DNA of 64,000 bases from Paracyclopina nana (Eukaryota > Arthropoda > Copepoda > Cyclopoida > Cyclopettidae), in the NCBI GenBank assembly GCA_019096065.1, contig JAGUCH010000002.1, forward strand, positions 4,910,501 to 4,974,500. Reading direction: 5' to 3'. Shown piece after piece: positions 22,586 through 33,400 of the stretch (positions within the stretch are counted from its first letter, which is position 1; the number at the start of each line of letters is the position of its first letter). Made by a program: the position numbers and the translations under genes. Under the pieces are notes generated by a model, which saw nothing but the letters and a program-made list of their open reading frames with translations, had not been told where the DNA came from and did not search any database.

Positions 22586-25500
22586 ATGGGGCACAATTTG
22601 CCATTAAAGCTGCTCCTTCTCGTAGGCAGCTCCAGCCTGCTCTCCCATCAGCTCGAGCTAGGTAGGTATATGCTCTGGCATGAAAGTTTCAAGATTTTGC
22701 ACCATCACGTGAAGAAGCAAATGGGCCATTCTAAATCGGATGAATATTGCATGTGCTTCTCCTTTCCATCCTCAATTCCTGCATCAAAGACCTATTGTCT
22801 TGTCCGCAACTACATGTCCGTAGAAGTTGCACTGCAAAAAGTTGCTGGGAGTGCTGGTGGACATAATAAAAGGGTCAGTGGACCATTAGCGCGCGTGCTT
22901 GCATAAGGGCCACTGACACTGCTCCGGCAGCTCAAAGAAAGCTGCCGCTTAATGCACATATACCTGCGTCTTCCCATAGGATCTTTGAAATGGTAGCAAA
23001 ACATGTCTGGGAGGATCTAGAGAAGCATGCAGGGTGTAACAAATTATACCAACCAGGAAAGGGGCTAGTAGAGAAAATGGGTCTCTTGGGGCGAGCTTCT
23101 CAAAACCTGCTTTCTTTCCCAATCAAGCAAACGTGCATGTGGAGGGGGATCGATTTTCGAATGTAGAATGTGAATAAGAAAGAGTTTCTCCTTATTGCAG
23201 ATCATTGCCACCAAGAATTGGGCGCGGCCGCCGGGGGCGAGCTCGAGGACTCGGCCTTTACAGCCTCTTCATCTTACGACGAGGCTAGCGTTGGACCCAA
23301 GAATGCAAGGTAAAATATTCTGACGTCACGCCAGATTAGCCGACATTATGTGCATGCTTCTTTGTTGCTGCTCCTACAACAAATGAGCATAGTGAGAGAA
23401 ATCTCCAATATTCGGGCTGTTGGCAAACTTGCGTAGATTTGTCGAGGTGAGCAAACAAGCAGTGTGAAAGTAGCACTTTGGACCTCGTCAAGTATGCTGG
23501 TGTGTGAAATAGCTTTTCTCTAGTTTTGCATGACGAGGGCCTAGCATCGTTAATGTGGAGCAAAGCGGTAGCTACATGAATGCCACTTTAAAAAATTGTA
23601 GCCAAGTGTTGCTGAAAAAAGTGACTTGCTTGCAATTGGGCGCGAGGAAAGTCGTTGCTCATCTCGTGTGAGTTGTAAAGTAATTTAGGGGTTAGCACAC
23701 GTTCCAATTTCTCCAGCAATTGACTTCTCCCCCCTAACTAGACATTTCACATTTGTCACTTGTTCATTCTTAGTATTACAGGGTTAGTTTTGTAACCATG
23801 AAATTCGTGTTTAAAAACTCGAGTCTCATCTCCGTCATTGCAGATGGATATAAAGCTCAACTAGGAAGGAATCGTAAAAGTTCTCCCTTTTCTTTCTGCT
23901 AAGCTCTACATAGAAGTGCACATCTGTTCGTTCTCAAAAAAGTAGAAAAGAAGATCACCCTTCCCCGACCGCGCGATTTCTTTGCAAATGAAGAATTTTA
24001 ACAAGAACGCCAGATATCTAGGTCGTTGCATGGTTGCTTTTGCAATTTATAGCTGCTGGGAAGATTTTTTGCTCATATTCTTTACCCTATTTGTTTCTTC
24101 GTGTGGCATTTACGTCAGAATACCAAAACAAATGGTCACTCGTACTTTTTTTCTATTTTTACCTCAAAGTTGCAGGAATTGTCTTATTTTATGACAGACA
24201 TCCGAGATGTGCTTCTTTAAAAAGAAACTCAACACCACCATACAGCAGTGGCAATAAAAACAATTGATCAAGATTATTATTGTGTGCGAGACTATGAAGC
24301 ATGAAACTAAGTTCATATCAGATGGAAGCTCGTAAAATTCCGGTTTTTTAAATCATCACTAGGTAGCAGCTAGTTGGGGATGTTGATAAAAAAACACACA
24401 CACCTAGACAATGGCAAGACAACATCAATGAAAAGAAGGTGCTAAAAATTTCTTGTCTGCTCGTTTTTCAAGAACGTCGTATGTAGGAAGGGGGATTTAT
24501 GGGTGGAGCTGCATTAACATAAAATCATAATTACTGCGTTGCACCCGTCACGACACCCATATCAGCTCTCGCATTTCGCACGATTCTCTTCTGTCTTAGG
24601 CTGAATGGGGACCGAAATGGCGGAGCTTGGTGCTCAGCCTCGCCTGTCAGCCGTGACATTGGCACCAAGGAGTGGCTCGAGGTCGACCTCGGCGCTATGC
24701 ATGTTGTGACTGCAGTACTAACTCAGGGCCGATTCGGGAATGGCCGAGGCGCGGAGTTCACGGAAGCCTACAAGCTCAACTACTGGCGGCCTGGGATGAC
24801 CAACTTCATCGAGTACCACGATGCCTTGGGGAGAAGTGTGAGTAGCAGCAGCTGTCTTATTAATATATTGCAGTGAAATGAGGCCAAATGAGATAAGGAA
24901 AACAACAGCAACTTCTGGCGCTTTTTTGGTGAATGCATTTGTTCAGCGTAATTACTCTGGGAAATTGTGCTGCAGTTCTTTAAGGCAAGCTTAGTCATGC
25001 ATGCTGTTGTCATGGGGGCCTGACCATGTGCCTCAATTCGTCAGCAAAAATGGATTCTCAAAAGCACTTGTGCATAGTCAGTCTTCTTTAGATGATACGA
25101 TAACTGCAATCGATTTTTGCTCGAAGTTGTTCTGTGCCATGGCAGGTGACATAATGTGAGCGCAAAGAAATATCAATTGCGTCGATGTCTGTGAATAATG
25201 CCTCAAAGCATTGACGCGCGGATTTTTGTTCCGTTAATTGACAGCATTGTAGTTGTTGGTATTTGTGCTCAGAATTTCTGACCTTTTCAACGAAGCGGAG
25301 CTTTGAACAGTGAATTCTCCAAATATTTTAATCTTGTTCAAGTGCTTTTCAAGAGACTCTCAAGTAGCATGATACATAGCACAACTATGGCATGTGCTTG
25401 CAGGAACTACTGTGTGTAAGACACACCTTCCTCTTGCATAATTAACATTTTTGCTTGAACATTTCTTGCTCCTCTGCAGTAGCAGTTCTGCGCTTTTATG

Positions 25501-28500
25501 GCATTTGATATCGGCGGAAAATCTCATTCCTTTTTTTCTCCCTGTAGATTTTGCCTGGAAACGACAACACTTACTCAGTGGCCAATAACACTTTGGAGCC
25601 TCCCATTTTCGCGTGGAAAATCCGACTATTGCCCTTCTCCGAGCACCCACGCAATCCTTGTGTTCGTCTTGAGTACGTGGGGTGTCCTTTCACTGGTGAG
25701 CGAAAAATTGCTTAAACTGGAAAACTTCGACCGTGAATTTTTCTTTTGCCACTGCTGCAGAAAGTTGCGCAAAGCTTTGGTAACCTACATAATAATCCAT
25801 TCTCTTTGACGCGTTATTTCAGAGGGAGTGGTCTCTTATAGCATTCCTCAAGGCATGCTAAGAGGATCCACATTGGAGCTTATGGATCACACCTACGACG
25901 GCAAAGAGGATTCGAGGACGGGCGACCTTCGCGGCGGGCTCGGGCAACTCATTGATGGCAGGTACGGCTACGACAACTTTAAGGCCGGCGGAAAAGGCCA
26001 GGTCAAAGGCTACGATTGGCTCGGCTGGAAGCGCAAAACAAACCAGAACAGCATCAACTTGATGTTTGCTTTTGACTCGGTGCGAACTTTCCGCCGAGTG
26101 GACATCCACACCAACAATCACTTCACCAAGGACATCCAGGTGTTCAAGCAGGCCAAGGTGTATTTTTCCAACGAGGAGGACAAATTCGGCGACGACCGCG
26201 CTGTCGACTTCAAGTACATGCCTGACCTTGCGATTGAAAATGCGCGAAATGTGAGCATTAACCTAAAAGGCGAGCATGGCCAATATGTCATGCTGCAGCT
26301 CTACTTCAACGCTAAGTGGATTCTCATTAGCGAGGTCACTTTCTACTCCCACTACAAAGAGGAAAAGCCGTTCGTGGTGCAGAAAATTAACGAGGACATT
26401 ATTGACGTAGAAGAAATCGTCGTGGATGCCAACGACAAAGTGGAGGTCGCCCTCGCTCCAGTGGACATCAAAACTTACCCTGATGCGGAGCGCGAGCGTG
26501 ACAATTCTCAAGGGGGAGCTCAAGCCAGTGGCAGTCCTACTGTCGGAGTCGTCATTGGCGTTCTGCTGACTGTCATCACTATCTTATTAATGGGCATTCT
26601 ATTTGTCGTCTACCGTTCGCGGTCATCAAAGGACAAAAGGTCGACGCCGACCCACAGCCTCTTGGCAACGAGCAGCAAAAGCTCTGACAGGTACACGAGC
26701 AGCATCGATTTCAAAGACCACCAATTGGTGAACATGCAATACACACCATACAGTAGTGCGACGACGACCAATAAGTTGACGAGCTACGAAGAAACTATTT
26801 ATGAAGAGCCCCTGAATGCGAGAGTCAACATATCAACCGAGGATTTGACAGAAGAATATGCCGAGCCGGGCAGCCTCAATGTCTCCAATAGCATCATCAG
26901 TGAAAACATCTATGTCGACATTCCAACTGCTACCAATAATAAGAAAGGAATCTACCTACCTCCACTACCACTAAGTCATTATGCAAGGCCGCTAAGCCCT
27001 CAGCAATCTGGGGCTTCATCAGCCCTACAAAGTCTGGCTCTGCCCCCACCTCCACCTGCTATGACATCCACTGGCACGAGGCCACGGATGTATAGCAGAA
27101 CTACTCCTTTGTCCTCCTCGTCTTCCTCCAACTCACCTAATGGCAGATTTCAAGAGGGCGGCCACGCTAGCACTAACAAGAGAAGGTCGAGCAAAACAAG
27201 CCGAACTTCCACAATGAAGAAGAAAAAGGAAAGCAGCTACTATGCTTCAGTCGAAGTGCAAAACATCGACCTTGCCAAATTGTACGCTCAAGTGAACAAG
27301 ACCACGAACGAGAACAGCGTGCAGCCGTTCAAGCGGTCCACCTCGATTGACACAGTGAATGTCACGTTGAACGAAATCGACAAAGAGGAGCTGGAGGTCG
27401 TGCAAAAGCTTGGCGAGGGCCAATTTGGCGAGATCCACTTGTGCAGAATTAATCGGACGAACGTCGGTGGACTCCCAGACGATCTCAGCTGCGACCTCGT
27501 GGCTGTCAAGTCGCTGAGACGTAATTGCGATGAGGTCACGCGGTCTGACTTTGAGCACGAGGCTCGCATCCTCACCAGCCTCAACGATCCGAATTTGGTG
27601 CGAGTGCTTGGCGTTTGCTACGACGAGGACGAAGAAGCGTCTACCACCGGTGAAGTCTCGATTCCCATTTGCATGGTGTGCGAATTCACCGAGGAGGGCG
27701 ACCTTTGCCAATTTTTGCAAGATCACGTGGCTGAAACCACACTGTCAAAGTCTCCAAATGTGCCAACTTTAAGGTAGTAATAATGACTCGCAGAAAACTC
27801 TGGCTATAAAACGCTTTGTATGCTATAATATGGGCACTTTGCTTCATAGCCCAGTACATGTCAGCCTTCCGAACATAAAATTATGCAGATATTTCAATGC
27901 AACAAATGTTATGCCACGACTGGCGAAACCTTTGTTCGATTTTCACCAAGGCCACTCTAAAGAAATTTCCATCGGAAATATTGTTTGAATGTGCGAGTTC
28001 CATGCCATGTCGCAATATTTATTCCATGGCTCCTTTGTTAAATGCCTCATGACGCCTATTTTTCAAGCCGAATTATTTATTGCAGCTATGGATGTCTGAT
28101 TTACATTGCCACGCAAATCGCCTCTGGAATGAAGTATTTGGAATCGTTAAACTTCGTGCACCGTGATTTGGCTGCTAGGTACGCAACATATTATAGTAAA
28201 TGCGAGGGCTTTCCTCCTCGCCTGCTATCAAATATTCACCGAAGCTCGTTAATTTAGGAACTGCCTGGTGGGTCCCCGCAAGGCCATTAAAATATGCGAC
28301 TTCGGCATGAGCAAGGCAATGTACAAAAACGATTACTACAAGACCGAAAGCGGATGTCTCCTGCCCATTCGTTGGATGTCATGGGAATCGCTCCTTATGG
28401 TAATTTCACCTTTAAAAAATTACCTCAGAAAAAGCTTTTCTTTGCCTTCGTTGTGACTCAGGCTCGTGAGTCATTATTATCGGTTTACTAGGAATTGGGG

Positions 28501-28868
28501 GGCTTTTTACTGACAACAGGTTAGATAGCCCTTTTTTTCAACTTGATTCTGTATCTTTTCAGGGAAAATTCACTACCAAGAGCGATGTGTGGGCTTTCGG
28601 AGTGACTCTGTGGGAAATTCTGACGTTTGCTCGAGAGCAGCCTCACGAGAGTCTGAGTGATGCGAAAATCCTATCAAACTTGTCAAGCGTGTGGCGGGAA
28701 GGCAGGCCTACCATTGTCTTGCCGTCGCCCCATGGATGTCCTAGGGAAGTGCGTGATCTCATGACAGAGTGTTGGCAAAGGGACGAACAGGAGCGGCCTT
28801 CCTTTCGAGAAATTCACCTCTTCCTTTTGAGAAAAAACTTGGGCTACGACCCTGCAGACAGTGATTGA
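22586..28868 (+). CDS. Ddr: Discoidin domain receptor tyrosine kinase
   Basis: Collagen-receptor-type RTK at the plasma membrane. Exons 22586-22661, 23201-23309, 24600-24837, 25548-25695, 25823-27773, 28086-28178, 28258-28399 and 28563-28868 join in frame to 1020 residues. Signal peptide ([14 protein letters not shown]); F5/8-type discoidin domain (about 27-190) with [26 protein letters not shown] and [10 protein letters not shown]; discoidin-like domain (about 191-370) with YDWLGW and [12 protein letters not shown] about 430-455; a long juxtamembrane region with several Tyr; tyrosine kinase with GEGQFGE (about 720), AVKSL (Lys about 752), HRDLAAR (about 866), CDFG (about 886) and RWMSWES. 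All catalytic residues are present. The 1951-bp fifth exon spans from the second extracellular domain into the kinase N-lobe. An AATAAA at 28989-28994 probably ends the transcript. The collagen ligand is inferred from family. Confidence 0.95.
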
Positions 28869-29526
28869 TTTCATTTGGAACATATCATCATCAAAATTGT
28901 TTACGAAGGTGCAGCATTTTCTCATCCCATCTTTTCTACTACGTAAATTTTGTTGGCTGTGATTGATTTAGCGGTATTAACAAGAAGTAATAAAAGAACT
29001 GTGCTTTGATCTTGTTTATTTTTAAGCTAATATCACAGGCTTTTGGGACATTTTAGTCAAATGAAATTATGATAGGACACATGGGTTGATTCTCATTTAC
29101 GCTTATTAAGGGCCGACTTTCTTTATGTGTTGTGTTTTATATGATACAATAGAGAGAAGATTGCATTAGCTACTAACACTTACTTACTAATGAAGCTACA
29201 TGTAACATTTTATAGTACTCTTCTTATCTTACTAACTAATGACATGGATGGGGGGTAACTATAATTTCAGCGTAGGAAATGGATTGTATAAAGAGTGCGA
29301 GAGTGTGTCTGAACATAACAATGCTATGCTAACAATAATAATAATGTATGGCAAAATGGTCAACATAAAAAGACTGCATCATTTTCTAAAGGATTGCTTT
29401 TTCAGTGTTCTTCGTTATGATAGTAGCCGTACTAAAGTTGGTCATTAGTCCGCAAAATCTGTCGCATGTCATTCCGCTACAAAATGTCATCTTGTCCCGC
29501 GTAAAGTGTCGATAGTATACTATCTA
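28869..29526. other. 3' flank of the receptor gene
   Basis: AATAAA at 28989-28994 (+) fits the end of the receptor transcript. The rest is AT-rich with no supported gene. Confidence 0.5.
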
Positions 29527-29714
29527 TTTATATATGTAAACAATTTATAAAACAAGCTAATAAAATAGCTGAGCAAATTTTGTAAAGTAAAAATCGAGTG
29601 GCAACTTTGCGGGCTCGAGCTTGCGAGAGCCAAGTGATGCTACGAGATTTTTACTTTTCAAAATGAGCTCAGATATTTTGTAAGCCTGTTTTATAATTTG
29701 TTTACATATATATA
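29527..29714. repeat. Foldback (hairpin) repeat, copy B
   Basis: Imperfect palindrome with arms of about 80 bp. The left arm (TATATGTAAACAATTTATAAAAC...) matches the reverse complement of the right arm (TATATATGTAAACAAATTATAAAAC...) at roughly 85 percent by eye. The tip is GGGCTCGAGCTTGCGAGAGCC. It directly adjoins the inverted repeat of mobile element copy B, as copy A adjoins its own. It shares the core AAAATAGCTGAGC and the tip with copy A, but its outer arms differ. Confidence 0.75.
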
Positions 29715-29716
29715 CG

Positions 29717-30301
29717 ATTTTATATGATGGAAAGTAATTTTCAAATGTTAATGAAGTTACCAGACCAGGCAATCTAGACTTAGCATCTGATCCATTACTT
29801 TGAAGGCTTGGGTTGAGAGGCCCTCAGTAGGGCAAGAGTAGTTGAAAGCGTGAATCAATCAATTAAAAATTGTGCATTTTGAATTTGGCACTTTTTGGAG
29901 CTAAAAGATGCGATAGATCAAGGTTTTTCTGGTGTCTCTGTAGAGACTCTACTCCTCTGCAAAGCTTAGCTCAGCTTAGAAGAAGAATAAACAGGAATTC
30001 TAACAACAATTATTTCTATCTGTATTGGTAGCTCAGTCAGTAGAGCGTTGGACTCCTAATCTAGATGATCAGGGTTCGATCCCCATGCAAGGCATTTTTT
30101 CTCCTTTTTTCTGCAATGGGATTTACTTCTTGGACAATATCTGGTCAAACAGAGGAGCAACACACCTTATAAAATACTTTATAATGTGTGTCACTTGATA
30201 AAGTAAAACGTCAGAGCCTTTATATATGTGTAGTTATATGATCTGAGACGAATTGGTAAACTGAATTATACATGCGAAAATTACTTTCCATCATATAAAA
30301 A
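29717..30301 (-). mobile_element. Non-autonomous element, copy B, with terminal inverted repeats and a tRNA-like sequence
   Basis: About 585 bp bounded by a perfect 25-bp inverted repeat (29718-29742 and 30276-30300; TTTTATATGATGGAAAGTAA...). GGTAAACTGAATTATA at 30255-30270, just inside the right end, is the reverse complement of the block just inside the left end of copy A, so the two copies lie in opposite orientation to this window's + strand. The tRNA-like sequence (30021-30094, +) then has the same orientation relative to the element as a minus-strand one would in the reversed frame; strand is left as for comparison with copy A. No coding frame. Confidence 0.6.
30021..30094 (+). tRNA. 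tRNA-like sequence, loop triplet CCT, followed by a T run
   Basis: Cloverleaf-like: the acceptor TGTATTG pairs with CAAGGCA (one mismatch, one G-T). A box TAGCTCAGTCAGTAGAGC. Anticodon stem TTGGA/TCTAG around loop CTCCTAA (triplet CCT, nominally Arg). B box GGTTCGATCC. A TTTTTT pol III terminator-like run follows immediately. The body looks tRNA-Lys-derived (GACTCNTAATC), so the CCT triplet may be a mutated Lys anticodon. It sits inside mobile element copy B. It is the best folded of the three tRNA-like sequences and could be transcribed. Confidence 0.55.
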
Positions 30302-30480
30302 CAGTTCTTAGAGTCTCGAGTATCTTCGTCTGTGCGTAGTAGTGGGAAGTAGTTGTTGTCTTGAGCACGATCAGAGCTTGCCATCGTCTCATTGTTGTCT
30401 GCAACAGTTGGTGTAGAGAAAGGAACTTTTTTAAGAATGTTTGTGAATGCTTCAATACTTGTCTTAGCGTGTTGTCGTTT

Positions 30481-33400
30481 TCAGTTATTGCAAGTGAGCG
30501 TCAATTTTTTGCCATCCTCGGCCTCATGGACACTGAGGTCGGTTCGGCAGGTGTCGTTGTCTTCGTATTTTGCCTCTAGTGCCAACAGATGTCCTTTTGG
30601 GGCAAATATGAAGGCCTTGCCGTCTGAGCCGGTCTGAGTTTTGGCCTTGCCAAGGCCGTAGCCGATGTGCCAAATCACCACCGCTCCCTCCATGGGATTG
30701 CCATTAGTGTCTTTGACTTTGATAGACACCTAAAATCGCACAAAAATAAGATTTGATATTATCTACGCAATCCCAAAACAAAAGAATCCAATTTCTGTAT
30801 TTGGGACATAGCGTTTAAAATTGTAAAATTGCAAATTTCACTCTCACAGAAAATTATCAGTGTCTGCGATACTTCAGAGCTCTTACAACAAAAACAGCTC
30901 TCTGCTTCGTTTGAACCTCACTACTGAGCCTCAGTATCAGTGCAACCAGATGCAACTGTTTTGAAAGGCATAATAAACATTTGGCGATCCCGCAAACTTG
31001 TTAGTTTTGGAAATCGAAACAATCAGGGCTGTGTGACGTAATGCTTTTACGTAAGTTTCACGCTTTTTTTGGCATATAAAATCGGCTATCGTAAAAAAAT
31101 CAGGAAACCGTCAGCCGGCGGTTAGTGCAAAAATGTTGGCGGATTTTTGACAAAATCATTTGGCAGCACTGAGCCGAGTTAGTAATTGCTGAATCGTTTA
31201 AGCAACCTGCGGCAGCGCAGTGAATTTACAATTTAGTGCTCAAGAATCTAGAATTATTCGATGATGTTACCTTAACTGCATCTTGGAGGAAATCAACGTC
31301 ATGTTCCCGTTGCATTGGGCAAAGGTCGACAAAGGTAAGAGCCATTTTGCTTTCTCTGCTCGCCTCCAAGAGCAAGTTAATGCGTCCGTCATTCTTTTTC
31401 ACACTTAAGTGCCAATTTCGGAAAAAGGGGTCGGGTCGGTGTAGCTTGATAACTTTGTCGTGTCTGCTCGTAGAGTACTTAATGTCATCAACGTGGCGTA
31501 AGTCCGTCCTAATCGTGACTTGAATTTCTTCCGCATTTTCTTCCTCGTGGAGACCAATTCGGAACTTTTGGTCGGTCATGACATTCCAATGGAGCCGCTT
31601 CTCCATTTTAAGCGCGGGAGCATTGCAAAACCGCTCCGACGGCGGGGTGACAATGAAACTGGCAAATTCCACGCACCCATCAATGCTGATGCTCGCCTTG
31701 CCCTCTCTATTAGTCAAGGCTGTCTTTGAGTCGTGATGGTCCTTGTTCTGGTCAAAGTATTTGACCTCGATTTCAGCCCCAAAAACATCCTCTTCGGTGC
31801 TTGAGCTCAGGACATGGACAGCCAATTCCTTGGGCAAGGAATAGAACTGAAAGCTGAACCTGTCAGGCAAGTCATCCTTGGGCATGAGTCCCAGGTTGAC
31901 CACGTCCTCTTTGTATGGGGGAGGTGCCAAGACAGTGAGCGAGATGTTTGAGGCTGATTCGTGTATTCTCAGGGTGACTATGCCCTCCGAGTTGGACACG
32001 AGAGTGTAATCAGTGAGGTGCTTTTCACGGTCGTATCCCTGATTAGCTTTGAAAAGCCACTGTTTGCTCTTGTCCGAATGCTCGTGAATGTTGAGGTGAG
32101 TACGAGTGGCCTTGTCATTGTAGCCAATATTGACAAAGACTGGCACTTGTGAGTAATGATGGAAAGTGTGACAACTTGCGGTGGCCACTTGGACTGTGTA
32201 CATTCTCTCCAGGACTTGGATGTCCACGTTGTTCGAGTCCAAAAAGTCGGAGCAGTCGTCGCGGAGCTCAAACACGGGATCTACGACGTCGCTTCGGGCA
32301 TCGAGGACTTGCAGCGTCACCGTGTGAGTCGATGTTGGCATGTCAAACATGGCTCGGCCTTCCTTGTCCGTGACCACCTCGAAAAGTTTGCTGCCGTCTT
32401 GATTGAGCTTCACTCCTACGGTTGCGTGAGCCACTGGTCGCTTGTCGTTGTACCCGTCCATCAGTTTCAGTGCGACCAAGACCTGATCAAATCACGTTTT
32501 CAAAATGCGAGAGAAAGTGAATGGATTATTGAGCGCTTACGGGCAAAGAAACGAAGCGGAATTGGAATCGCTTTGGCAAATCATTGACTGGCATCAGACC
32601 AATGCTGGAGTGATGATGATGCTCGTACGAGTGAAGCTGCTCGGGTTTGCCAATCACCTTTGCAGTCACCGTTTTAGAGCTGTGTCTAACGTGCAGTCGA
32701 ACGACTCCATGCTCATCAGAAGAGCGTTCAAACTCTTCGTTGTCGTCAATTTTTACCAGCACGGGTACGTTGCTGAAGTGCTTGAAATGGTGGCAGCTAG
32801 CAGTCGCAAGTTCAATGGAGTACTAAAAATAAGCATAATTTGCTTAACCGCGAGTCGCTCTTTAAGCTAGCGAACAATTACCATTCTCTCTTTGATCTCG
32901 ATGTCGACCTCGCCTTCTTTTAAAAAGTGCTCGTCGTCATGCAGCTCAAACTCGGGGCGCTTGACAGCCTCATCAGCGTTCATAAGCTGAAGGCTAAGAT
33001 GCCTCATTGCTGTTGTGGTTTGAATAGTGGCGTAACCTTGCTCATCCGTGGTGACTTGGTATTCCTCGTCATGGTCTATTGACACTGAAATGACAGCATG
33101 ATGCACAGGCTTGTTGTGCCTCTCCCTGTCAACCAGCCTCATTGATATGGTGATCTATGAGTGAGAGATTTTTTTGTGTAATATCCAAATATCTTTGCTA
33201 ATAATGGGAAAAATTACGTATTTGCACAGATTGGCCTCGACGAGGTGGGTAGTATTGGAGGCCACACTGATCTTTGAGGCAAAAGTTTCGTAGCCGTGGG
33301 CTGACACTTCGACAGGAATGAACATATCTGCGTCCAAGTAGAAGAAAGCCATGCCCTTAAGGAAATATGAGATATGAAGCCAAGTTGCATTTGAAGTTGC

